A model generated the notes under the pieces. The model had not been told where the DNA came from. It did no database searches and saw nothing but the letters and a program-made list of their open reading frames with translations. Shown in pieces: positions 15,652-23,616 of a stretch of 64,000 nt of DNA; the first letter of the stretch is position 1; each line of letters starts with the position of its first letter. The position numbers were made by a program, and so were the translations under genes. The DNA is from Larkinella humicola (GTDB lineage: Bacteria; Bacteroidota; Bacteroidia; Cytophagales; Spirosomataceae). The stretch lies in contig NZ_VTWS01000002.1 of the NCBI RefSeq assembly GCF_008727875.1, positions 1 to 64,000 on the forward strand, in the 5' to 3' direction.

Positions 15652-18600
15652 TTACGATTCGGCAATGTACTTCGACAGCTCATACAACGCGTGTTTGAGC
15701 GGCAGAAAAAAGTAGGTTTCGCCCAGGGCATCATTCGGCCGTTGTTCAAAACCCATCCGCGCCAGCATGTAGCTGTCGTAGAGCCGTCCCCCGCGCGTAA
15801 TGTCCGCGCCGACGAGGTAATCGACATACCGTTCGGGCGTCTGGATGTTGTATTCGCTCAGGAAATAGGCGATGTCGCGGTCGTGCAACGTCAGTTCCAG
15901 AAACCGCTTCATGTTGTGTAAAACCGAGTGGTGAAACGCCTGCTGCGGGCTGACTTCCCCAATTTTCGTCCGGCGGTATTCAAAGGCAAAGGGGTTTGCC
16001 CGCTCCTGCCCTTCTTCGGCGGCCGTTGCGGGTTCGTTGCCCCAGTAACAGGTCGTTTCCCGGTTTTCATACTGTGCTTTTTCGCCACCGGCGTTTTCGT
16101 ACAAAACCGCTCCGTTGGCCGTCGTTTCCTTCGGATTGTCGGACAGAATCACCTCAAAATCCGGCGGCACCGACTGTTTGGAATACGCCTTGAACAGCAT
16201 TTTGGTAAACTGAATCAGGCGCGACCGCGACCCGAGCATTGCCAGATACTGACTACCCCGGCCCGTAAACGTCAGGTAGCGCGGCAACGCCAGGTTGTGC
16301 GACTCCAGCAACTGAACCAGGTGATAAACAATCGAGCTGTAGTGCAGGTAGAGTACGATCCGCAGGGCCGGTTTTCCGTCCTGAATCGACTGCGTAAACT
16401 TGAAGTGACTGTCGTACTTGAACAGCAAACTAACAATATCCTCAGCGGTCAGCTCCGGTTTGTTCAGGAAGGTGTCGAGAATCGAATCTTCCCGGGCGGG
16501 GGTTTGATTCAGTGTTCGGCGGTAGGCCAGGTAATTTTTGACAAAACCGCTGTCTTTCCGGTGCGATGGATGGCCCTGTTCGTCCAAACCGCCCCCCCAG
16601 ATGTCGTAACCGGCAAACCGGAACGACGTATTCAGATACCGGCCCTGCTGTTTCATGAACAGCATGATGTCGGCGGTTCCGCCACCGATGTCCACATTGA
16701 CGGTATCAGCAAAGGATTTGACGCCGTTTTTGACGAGGTAGAAGTATGGAGCCAGCGACTCCGGTACCGGTTTGACCCGGAAGTTACTCGTGGTGCCAAA
16801 AACATTTCGGGCGGCCTGTTCCCACTCATGCACCAGATTGTCTTCCGTGACGGCCCGCATGCTCGAAGGCGCCAGCCAAACAATGCTCGTCTGCTGCACA
16901 TTACCCTGATTCAGAATCACTTTATTCCGAATCAACAGCAACAACGTTTCGAAAAAGGCCCGAACCCGGGGGCGGTTTAAGGTGTCGCCCGGCTGGTTTT
17001 CAAACAGCCATTTCAGGTTCGTTACGTAGTGATTGACGCCCGTGCTGCCTTCCTCCAGATCGATGTTAAAGCCCAGATTAACTTTGGAAAACAAATTGTT
17101 ACCGCTGTCGGTAAAACCGCTTTTCTCGTACACCGTGGTCCGAAGCGGGAATGCGAACGGCGAGCCAAATTCCTTGCCGATGATGGCCGGAATAAACTCC
17201 CGCCGAACCAGTTGATCGAGCTGCACCAGACCGCCAAAGCTGACCCGTTTTTCGTATTTGTCGTACACCGTCTGCGCTTCGTAGCCTTCATACGGTTTGT
17301 TGAACAGCACCATTTGTAGCTCGTCTTTGTCGAGCGACGTGTTCTGGTCGCTCACCGTCAGGGCTTTCGGCTCCACATCGCCCATCGCGGCATCAGTGTA
17401 GGCGATGTGCGTATTGGACGTTCCGAAGTCGATGGCAAACGTAAAGTTCTTGTAGCCTTTTTCCGAGATGGTCGTAAACTGCGGCAACACCAGGCCCCGG
17501 TACGGAATACCGCTCCGCTCCAGCCGGATTTCCATGACGTCGAATGCCTGTGGAACTTTGTAATAATACGAGGCTGGCAAGGGATCGACTTTCGGTGAAC
17601 GGGCTTCAGGAGCCGGAACGTTGAGCGGTTTTCCCGCAATAATATTCGGTAACTCGTAGAAATGCACCGAGTTGTGCGCCCGAAAACCAATGTTAGGATC
17701 GCTCACATCGGCCAGCATCACATAATACTGGTTCATGGACTGCAAATCGGGAACCGTAACGCGGTAGAATGGGAAAAACGCCAGACCAGCCCGGAAGTCG
17801 ATCACGGTTTCCGGTCGGGCCAAATTGTATTCTTTCCGGAATTCAATCGTCCGGTTGTTCCGAATCGGAATGCGAAGGATGGCGGTTATGATTTTATCAG
17901 TTCCCCGGTGTTCCACCGAAAAGGCGAACTGCTTTTGCAGATCGTCGATTCGGAAGAAGTTAAAATACTCTTTCCGAACCGGCAGCAAAAACTCACATTC
18001 GCCGATGGTTCCGGTAAAAAACCGCTTATTGTTGATTTTAAACGGTACCTGAATCAGAAAATCTTCCAAAAAATCGTCGGTTGTCAGGAACGGATACCGT
18101 ACGTTGTCGACGCCCGGCAAATACCGTTCAGCCAGCAAACCGCCTTCGCTGAGGTTGTTCAGCAGCGAGCGCATGATGACCGTCTGCGGGTTCCAGTTGG
18201 TATTTTTCACATACCGCCCGGCCACATCCATCCGCGACGCCAGTGCCAGCGGTTTCCGAACGTTGGTCGGTGCGCCGTTGCGGCTTTCCTGCTGGTAATA
18301 CGAAACCGTGGGCTGCATGACGAAGTCGCTGTTTTCTTCAATATCATCCAGCACGTCGTTTTCGCGTACCTTATACAGCGCCAGTCCCGGAAGTACCTGC
18401 AAGGTCGAGTTGCCCTCGCCACCAATCTGAATCGGCTCGAAGTTTGCCAGCGTCGTGTTCGCTTCGACCGGAAGTTGGGTGGTATTGTCAAAAAACGCTT
18501 TGTAGAGGAATTCGGAAAAACCGCCTTTCGATGGCAGCAGATCTTTATACTGATCATAAAGCCGTCGCAGGTAAGTCACAAAAGCCGTGTCCCGATCCTG

Positions 18601-19236
18601 CAAAGGCACATATTCATTCTGAAACAGCATCCGGCCCGTCGTGCTTTTCGGCGGATCGATGAACTTGTTCTGGCGTTCCTGCTCCCAGTTGGGCGACGTG
18701 AACACCAGCGACAAGGGCGACGTTCCACCCAGCAGCGCACCTTTGTAATAGATCAGCGTAAACTGTTGCAGGGTCCCCAGTTCGTTGCGAAAATCCAGTT
18801 CCAGGGCTTTGGCCAGAATCTGGTGCGCGTGTCGAACGGTGGTCGAGGGGTTGGCTTTTTTCCGCAGGGCATCCAGCCGCTCGGCGCGGTTCCAGACCCG
18901 GTACGTCAGATCGGCACTGTTCCCGGCCTGAAACAACAGTTCAAGCATGTCGAGGGCGTGCGAAACCAGCACGTGATACAGCGACAGTTCGCGTGGAAGC
19001 TGGTTGTTTTTAATCATCCGAAACGCCGTATCGAACAGATACAGCCGCGCGAAGGGCGACGGAATCGATGTACCGGCTTTGGCAGCGGCCCCGGCCGCAC
19101 CCCCAGCGGCCCCGGAGAGCGTGTCGGGAATGTGTTCAATGCGGTTGCCCGTCAAGCCCGTTTGCGAACCCGTCCAATCCTGGTGGTTCTGCTGGCTGAC
19201 GTTGGGGTCATTATCAATTCTGAGAATATGTGGCAT
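15652..19236 (-). CDS. Large protein with actin/Hsp70-type ATPase core (cytoskeletal cluster gene 5)
   Basis: Product of 1194 aa. From about residue 598 it carries actin-superfamily ATPase motifs in order: phosphate 1 DFGTSNTHIAY (Asp603), phosphate 2 VDIGGGTADIMLF (Asp849), and an adenosine-like LTFTGRGSQYLAML near 990. A C-terminal tail of about 100 residues follows. The first 590 residues match nothing I know: an Ala/Gly linker, then mixed helix and strand with FFNFFRIDDLQKQF and FPFYRVTVPDLQSMNQYYVMLADVSDPNIGF. SrfB-type virulence-associated actin-like proteins are the nearest build to compare; orthology is not claimed. No membrane segment is seen, so it is probably cytoplasmic. It lies directly upstream of gene 6 and downstream of the tubulin-like gene. 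Confidence 0.8.
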   Translation of the reverse strand: MPHILRIDNDPNVSQQNHQDWTGSQTGLTGNRIEHIPDTLSGAAGGAAGAAAKAGTSIPSPFARLYLFDTAFRMIKNNQLPRELSLYHVLVSHALDMLELLFQAGNSADLTYRVWNRAERLDALRKKANPSTTVRHAHQILAKALELDFRNELGTLQQFTLIYYKGALLGGTSPLSLVFTSPNWEQERQNKFIDPPKSTTGRMLFQNEYVPLQDRDTAFVTYLRRLYDQYKDLLPSKGGFSEFLYKAFFDNTTQLPVEANTTLANFEPIQIGGEGNSTLQVLPGLALYKVRENDVLDDIEENSDFVMQPTVSYYQQESRNGAPTNVRKPLALASRMDVAGRYVKNTNWNPQTVIMRSLLNNLSEGGLLAERYLPGVDNVRYPFLTTDDFLEDFLIQVPFKINNKRFFTGTIGECEFLLPVRKEYFNFFRIDDLQKQFAFSVEHRGTDKIITAILRIPIRNNRTIEFRKEYNLARPETVIDFRAGLAFFPFYRVTVPDLQSMNQYYVMLADVSDPNIGFRAHNSVHFYELPNIIAGKPLNVPAPEARSPKVDPLPASYYYKVPQAFDVMEIRLERSGIPYRGLVLPQFTTISEKGYKNFTFAIDFGTSNTHIAYTDAAMGDVEPKALTVSDQNTSLDKDELQMVLFNKPYEGYEAQTVYDKYEKRVSFGGLVQLDQLVRREFIPAIIGKEFGSPFAFPLRTTVYEKSGFTDSGNNLFSKVNLGFNIDLEEGSTGVNHYVTNLKWLFENQPGDTLNRPRVRAFFETLLLLIRNKVILNQGNVQQTSIVWLAPSSMRAVTEDNLVHEWEQAARNVFGTTSNFRVKPVPESLAPYFYLVKNGVKSFADTVNVDIGGGTADIMLFMKQQGRYLNTSFRFAGYDIWGGGLDEQGHPSHRKDSGFVKNYLAYRRTLNQTPAREDSILDTFLNKPELTAEDIVSLLFKYDSHFKFTQSIQDGKPALRIVLYLHYSSIVYHLVQLLESHNLALPRYLTFTGRGSQYLAMLGSRSRLIQFTKMLFKAYSKQSVPPDFEVILSDNPKETTANGAVLYENAGGEKAQYENRETTCYWGNEPATAAEEGQERANPFAFEYRRTKIGEVSPQQAFHHSVLHNMKRFLELTLHDRDIAYFLSEYNIQTPERYVDYLVGADITRGGRLYDSYMLARMGFEQRPNDALGETYFFLPLKHALYELSKYIAES

Positions 19237-19263
19237 GAGGTTCGAGAGATCAAAGAGGGGTTA

Positions 19264-19363
19264 TTTCGCAGAGTTAAGCGGAGGAAATCAGAGTTTATCA
19301 GAGAAAAAGTTTTTCAAGAAATACTCTGATAAACTCTGATTTCCTCCGCTCAACTCTGCGAAA
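19264..19363. repeat. Intergenic palindrome, family A copy 1
   Basis: Forty-base arms (19264-19303 and 19324-19363) pair with one mismatch around a 20-base loop. It lies between the tubulin-like and actin-like genes, both on the minus strand. Copy 2 is at 32330-32427 with nearly the same arms (TTTCGCAGAG, AATCAGAGTTTATC). Confidence 0.9.
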
Positions 19364-19372
19364 CAACTTTTT

Positions 19373-20869
19373 TTAAACAGCAGCGTCCGACAGTTGCCGG
19401 TTGAGCGGGCCGAGTTTTTCGCGGGCTTTCTCCGCAATTTCAATCAGCAATTGCATAAACCGTTTTTCCGGTTCTGGGAAAGGCGTTTGAAACGTATTTT
19501 CGATCTTTCCGGCCTGGTCGCGCAGGAATTTTTCACTGAGACCTTTGTCGAAGAAACCGGTTTCGATCCGCTTCGAGCGTACCATGGCATTGAAATCATT
19601 CAGCATGTCGAACGGATAAAACGCCCGGTCGTTCTGTGCCATTTCGTTCAGCCAGTTTTTGAAATGGTGCGTCATGAAATTCTCCAGCGATGTATAAAAC
19701 GTGTTGGTGCGCAGGTTCTGGGAAAGGGCCAGGTTTTTGGCAAACGCTTCGCCCAGGTTGGTCGGCACAAAGTCGGTGAAGAACTTCGTCGCGTAGGCAA
19801 ACCGGATAAGGGGTTCGAGGATGCCGTTGTAGGTCTGGTCGTGAAAATGGGGCAGATCGAGCGTCCGGTCGTTGCGTTTCAGGCCGTATTCAAAATACCG
19901 CTTGGCGTCGCTGAACTCGGCTTCGGGTTTATTGGCAAAATCCAGAATGGCCGCAGCCGCCAGCATCTCCACGACGTGGGCGTTGTTGGTCTGCTTCGAA
20001 CCGCCTTCCACGTTGGGGTAGAGCTTGCTGCCGGGCCGGTCGCCGATGTAATACAACGCATCCAGGTTCACCTGCGTCTGGTAATACGAAAGCGCAGCCT
20101 TGGTTTTGGACAAAAACCGGTTCTGGTCGATGGCACTCTGGCTGTTTTCTTCCAGCGCAAAATACGGCATCACCGTCACCGCGCCTTTTTTGGCATTGCG
20201 GATCTGGATTTTCTGACTCGGATGTTGCAGCAACTTGACCAGTTGCGGAAAACCGGCCGAACCCGTACCCCCAAAAATGGAGCTGATGACGAAAATCCGG
20301 TCGGTCTGGTCGTTGAAGGCACCGGTGAAATATTTATACACCGCCGAGTCTTCCAGCGCGTTGAACACCACACTGCCGATGTTCGGATTTCCTTTGAAAC
20401 CCACCGACAGATTCAGTTTCAACTCCGCACTCGTGGGCCGGGCCGAGTTGTCATAGAGCAGTTTGAGCAGTTCGCGGTCGATGTCGTCCATGCTGCTGAC
20501 ACTCAAAAACTCTTCAAAAGTCCCCTCGTGATCGGTCAGTTTGGGCAACACCGAATCGCCGATTTTCTCCTGCGCATTTTCGGCCTGAAGCGTCCCGAGC
20601 GGTTGCAAAGGCGTGGCAAAAAACGTCCGCCGTTCGGTCTGGCTGCCCTGACTGGCTGCGGTGTCTTTATACGCCGTCCGGCGGATGGCGCGGTAGAGTT
20701 CAACCTCCCGCAACGCCCGTTCGGTGTCTCCGTTCTGCATGTCCATGTCGAGCAGAATCGGGATAATGGTCAGGTCGGCGGGGGTTTTAGATCCGGCGGC
20801 CAGTAACATGGTCAGCGAGCGAAGGACGCGGGCGCCCGTACCACCAATACCAAAAAGAAATAGTTTCAT
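19373..20869 (-). CDS. Tubulin/FtsZ-superfamily GTPase (cytoskeletal cluster gene 4)
   Basis: Product of 498 aa. It starts directly with the T1 loop (FGIGGTGARVL, residues 6-16). The tubulin signature is around residue 200 (FVISSIFGGTGSAGFPQLVKLL), and a helix equivalent to H7 (TNNAHVVEMLAAAAILDF) follows. The C-terminal half is mostly helical. It is not FtsZ: it is longer and lacks the FtsZ core spacing and C-terminal tail. It fits the Tubulin_2-like families whose gene neighbours are VWA proteins and membrane proteins. Expected role: a nucleotide-driven polymer or switch in the cytoplasm, working with the actin-like protein next door. Confidence 0.82.
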   Translation of the reverse strand: MKLFLFGIGGTGARVLRSLTMLLAAGSKTPADLTIIPILLDMDMQNGDTERALREVELYRAIRRTAYKDTAASQGSQTERRTFFATPLQPLGTLQAENAQEKIGDSVLPKLTDHEGTFEEFLSVSSMDDIDRELLKLLYDNSARPTSAELKLNLSVGFKGNPNIGSVVFNALEDSAVYKYFTGAFNDQTDRIFVISSIFGGTGSAGFPQLVKLLQHPSQKIQIRNAKKGAVTVMPYFALEENSQSAIDQNRFLSKTKAALSYYQTQVNLDALYYIGDRPGSKLYPNVEGGSKQTNNAHVVEMLAAAAILDFANKPEAEFSDAKRYFEYGLKRNDRTLDLPHFHDQTYNGILEPLIRFAYATKFFTDFVPTNLGEAFAKNLALSQNLRTNTFYTSLENFMTHHFKNWLNEMAQNDRAFYPFDMLNDFNAMVRSKRIETGFFDKGLSEKFLRDQAGKIENTFQTPFPEPEKRFMQLLIEIAEKAREKLGPLNRQLSDAAV

Positions 20870-20893
20870 AGAAAAAAGGTCTGAACCCGGATT

Positions 20894-20973
20894 GAGCTGA
20901 TTTTTGTGATTGAACTGATTTTAATGGAAGTACAATTCCTGACTTGTATCCGTTGAATCAGAAAAATCAACTC
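20894..20973. repeat. Imperfect intergenic inverted repeat
   Basis: Arms 20894-20919 and 20948-20973 (26 bases) pair with four mismatches. The element fills the gap between the small membrane protein gene and the tubulin-like gene on the same strand. Confidence 0.65.
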
Positions 20974-20981
20974 ACTCCCGG

Positions 20982-21356
20982 TCAAAAGGGGGTTCTCTTC
21001 GCAAAAATGGAGAACCGTTTCAGGAGTAACGAAAAAACGAAAAAGTAAATTAGCGCGTACAATAAGTTTACGCCACCAAATCCCTGCATGTAACTGTCGG
21101 TATCCTCGGCACCGGTGGCGTCGAGGGCGAACCAGACTGCATACCCAAATCCGAAAATACCGGCGATCACCAGCATGATGACCCAATGGGAGGTCCGGTA
21201 AAAAATGGACTTCCAGCGTCCCAGAATCAGGTAAAACAAGGCCGCCAGGCCCAGCGAGAACAAGAGAGTAAGAAGACCAACGGGCGTAAAAATTTCGTCG
21301 GCGTAAATAGGGTCATTGTTCTGGCCCAGCCAGAGTTCATACAGGGTTACAAACAT
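20982..21356 (-). CDS. Three-helix membrane protein (cytoskeletal cluster gene 3)
   Basis: Product of 124 aa with three strong membrane helices (VGLLTLLFSLGLAALFYLIL, WVIMLVIAGIFGFGYAVWF, LLYALIYFFVFSLLLKRF) and short charged loops, including an acidic loop ATGAEDTDS. No family is recognised. It sits between the VWA-like lipoprotein gene and the tubulin-like gene on the same strand, and palindromes occupy both flanking gaps. It may be an inner-membrane anchor of the same assembly. Confidence 0.75.
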   Translation of the reverse strand: MFVTLYELWLGQNNDPIYADEIFTPVGLLTLLFSLGLAALFYLILGRWKSIFYRTSHWVIMLVIAGIFGFGYAVWFALDATGAEDTDSYMQGFGGVNLLYALIYFFVFSLLLKRFSIFAKRTPF

Positions 21357-21385
21357 GGGGATGAAAGTTAGTATTTGTGTTTTAT

Positions 21386-21452
21386 TGCCCCCACCCCCCT
21401 CAAGGGGACTTCTAACCCGGAGGTTTTAGCCCCCTTCAGGGGGGTGGGGGCA
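21386..21452. repeat. Intergenic palindrome, family C-like
   Basis: Arms 21386-21407 and 21431-21452 (22 bases, one mismatch) rich in G and C. It separates cluster genes 2 and 3. It shares the layout (CCCC...AAGGGGACTT, then the reverse) of the elements at 52652 and 56712. Confidence 0.85.
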
Positions 21453-21456
21453 GAAT

Positions 21457-22728
21457 TTACTTCTCTAATTTTAAATTCAGCACCAGAAAATCGTTGTTCG
21501 ACGATTGGTACGCTTCCTTGACGCCGTTCATCAGGTGAACCAGCGCAAAGGTTTTGTTAAACCGGCTGCTGGGCGTTCGGTCGTCCAGGGTCGACCAGCC
21601 AGCGGCATACCAGTCATCAAACCGCACCGGCAATTTAAGGATAACATCGGCCTTTTCGTCATACAGATTTTCTACCCGGAACGTTAGCACGTGGGAGTTC
21701 TGGTTGAGTAGTTTCAGCTCCCGTTCTTTCAGTCGATTGGTAGCAACTTTTTCTTTTTTCTGAACGTTGATCAGCTTGACCGTGGCATTGGGGGCCGTTA
21801 CGACCAGGTTTTTCCGGATGAAATCTTCCGCCTGCGCGTAACTCGGTAATCCGTTCAGGTTGACGCCCACCGCAAATTCAGCCGGAGCCGCCGGTTTGAC
21901 CGTCAATTCGGCCAGGCCCGCTTTTTCGGCGCGCCACTCGCCTTTTTTGTTCAGCGAAAAGAACAGATCGAACTGTTTTAGCGCCCCACTGGCTCCAAAA
22001 TCCAGTTGCTTGGCGGGTTTAGTAATCATCAGTTCGTTCAGCTTCCGATTCAGATCGCCGACTAGTTCCTGTTTGCCAATGATCCAGATGTAAAACGGCC
22101 GGGATTCGCCCGTCAGCTTGTGTTTGTTATTCTGATAGTCGTAATAGGTGCCGTTGAAACCGGAGCTGTAGGCCAAAACCGTGGCACTGATGCCCTGCTT
22201 TTTCAGGCTGGCAAACTGGTCGTTGATCTGGCTTTTGAGAACGCTCTCGGCATTTTGCCGGTTGATTTCCGGGTTTTTCCGGATTTCCGCATCCGGAAAC
22301 GACAGAATGCAATCCGACACCAGCAGAGCGACGGTGTTTCCTTTCGCCTTCTCTCCTACCTCTTTGAAAATTTTGTGCAATTCCGAACTCCGCTCGGTGG
22401 CCAAAGGCGTTGTCGCCAGATTGACCACAAACTGATTATAGCCTTCTACAAACGGTTTGGGTTTTCCGGCAATGGTCCAGACTTCCACCGGCGCAATCTG
22501 GTTCAGTTTCGTCACGACTTCGGAAACCGCGACCTTGAAATTCGTTTCTCCTTTCAGATACCCGCCCATACTGGCCGAGGTTTCCATAAAAAACAGGATG
22601 TTGCTGATACCGGCGGGTTTGGCTTCGGGCGGTTTTTCGGTCTTTTTTTCTTTCCGGCCGCAGCTTTGGAAAAACAGGAGGAGTACCAGAAAAAACAGGC
22701 TGGTGGCCCGAAGGGGTGATTGATTCAT
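21457..22728 (-). CDS. VWA-like lipoprotein with altered MIDAS (cytoskeletal cluster gene 2)
   Basis: Product of 423 aa. The ATG at 22728 is chosen because the lipoprotein signal begins there (LFFLVLLLFFQSC, Cys23). Residues about 43-245 have a von Willebrand A pattern: ISNILFFMETSASMGGY at strand 1, GNTVALLVSDCILSF in the middle, then SATVLAYSSGF. The metal-site motif is ExSxS (Glu49, Ser51, Ser53) rather than DxSxS. The C-terminal half is beta-rich and unassigned. It should be tethered to the inner or outer membrane facing the periplasm or surface, and may be the envelope partner of the cluster's NTPases, as in other tubulin-like/VWA neighbourhoods. Confidence 0.75.
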   Translation of the reverse strand: MNQSPLRATSLFFLVLLLFFQSCGRKEKKTEKPPEAKPAGISNILFFMETSASMGGYLKGETNFKVAVSEVVTKLNQIAPVEVWTIAGKPKPFVEGYNQFVVNLATTPLATERSSELHKIFKEVGEKAKGNTVALLVSDCILSFPDAEIRKNPEINRQNAESVLKSQINDQFASLKKQGISATVLAYSSGFNGTYYDYQNNKHKLTGESRPFYIWIIGKQELVGDLNRKLNELMITKPAKQLDFGASGALKQFDLFFSLNKKGEWRAEKAGLAELTVKPAAPAEFAVGVNLNGLPSYAQAEDFIRKNLVVTAPNATVKLINVQKKEKVATNRLKERELKLLNQNSHVLTFRVENLYDEKADVILKLPVRFDDWYAAGWSTLDDRTPSSRFNKTFALVHLMNGVKEAYQSSNNDFLVLNLKLEK

Positions 22729-22796
22729 TCGTTTGTGCACGTCGTATGGTATCTGGTTTGAAACCGGTTCCCGGCCGGCCATGTCCTCAATCTGGA

Positions 22797-22869
22797 TTTT
22801 GCCCTCAAACCCCTGAAGAGGCTAAAAAACTTCGGGAGAAAAGCTCCCCTTCAGGGGCTGGGGGCAAAA
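22797..22869. repeat. Intergenic palindrome, family C-like
   Basis: Imperfect arms 22797-22818 and 22849-22869 (TTTTGCCC...CCCCTGAAG and the reverse) between cluster genes 1 and 2. Confidence 0.7.
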
Positions 22870-22874
22870 TACCT

Positions 22875-23495
22875 TTAACCGTTTTTTTGTTTAGGCAGTA
22901 AATAAACAATCAGTAACAAAATCGCCAACACAATGGTATAAACGTCAGCGAGTTTGTCGGCTTCGTAGTGATCGCACCCCCTCATTAACAGGCTGGCAAA
23001 TACTGTACAAACGACGATACCCCAGTAATTCGTACGTATGCGCCAGCGAGCCGCGCCCACACTGAAATAAATAAGCTCAATTAGCAACAGCACCCCCGCC
23101 ATAACGGCCCACATAGAGTCGATCAGTTTCGGATTGCTGCCCACGCCGTCTTTGCGCGGCTCTCCCCCGATGTTGATCAACAACAGCAAGGCCAGTCCGG
23201 ACAACGCCATCCCGATCCAGTTGAGCAAACCCACCCGGGCGGACGGCAACCCCGCCGAACTCACCCGGGGCAAGGCATCCAGCGATTTTTCGACCGGCAG
23301 CGGTGGCCCCAATGGCCGGCGATCAGGCTGAAGAATGGGTATTGCGGCTCCAACCGGCTGTTTTTCGGCGATTTCATACGTCCAGACATGCCGGTAAACC
23401 GGATCGTCCTTGCGAAAAATATGAATCTGACCACTTGCATCCTTGAACAGCCCACATTCCGTCAACTCATCGTAATGAATAACACCTCTGTGCAT
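22875..23495 (-). CDS. Four-helix membrane protein (cytoskeletal cluster gene 1)
   Basis: Product of 206 aa from ATG 23495; an upstream in-frame start adds 14 residues of no clear character. The N-terminal cytoplasmic segment of about 90 residues (HYDELTECGLFKDASGQIHIF, DPVYRHVWTYEI) is followed by four helices (about residues 95-115, 125-150, 160-178, 185-203). The family is not recognised. It is the first gene of the minus-strand cluster and is divergent from ksgA, so its promoter region would precede the whole set. Confidence 0.7.
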   Translation of the reverse strand: MHRGVIHYDELTECGLFKDASGQIHIFRKDDPVYRHVWTYEIAEKQPVGAAIPILQPDRRPLGPPLPVEKSLDALPRVSSAGLPSARVGLLNWIGMALSGLALLLLINIGGEPRKDGVGSNPKLIDSMWAVMAGVLLLIELIYFSVGAARWRIRTNYWGIVVCTVFASLLMRGCDHYEADKLADVYTIVLAILLLIVYLLPKQKNG

Positions 23496-23587
23496 GAATA
23501 AATGACGTATTACTCCGAAAGCGGTAAAATTAACCAATTCCCTCAGGAAATGCCACGAATTTTATACGGTTCCATCAACGGTCGGTG

Positions 23588-23595
23588 TACCTTTG
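23588..23595 (+). promoter_or_regulatory. Candidate -7 box of ksgA
   Basis: TACCTTTG fits the Bacteroidota -7 consensus TAnnTTTG and lies 21 bases upstream of the ksgA ATG. It supports using the first Met at 23617 as the start. No good -33 TTTG is evident. Confidence 0.5.
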
Positions 23596-23616
23596 CAAGA
23601 TCAAAATTAGCAAATC

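Noticed and set aside
17662-19329. Plus-strand open frame of about 555 codons opposite the actin-like gene
   Set aside because: Antisense shadow: translation is rich in Arg, Gln and Phe without structure, and the minus-strand product has ATPase motifs further along the same frame.
19394-20806. Plus-strand open frame of about 470 codons opposite the tubulin-like gene
   Set aside because: Antisense shadow of a gene with clear tubulin motifs on the minus strand.
19373-20869. Annotating the tubulin-like gene as ftsZ
   Set aside because: It is much longer than FtsZ, lacks the FtsZ C-terminal tail and sits away from any division or cell-wall cluster. It belongs to another branch of the superfamily.
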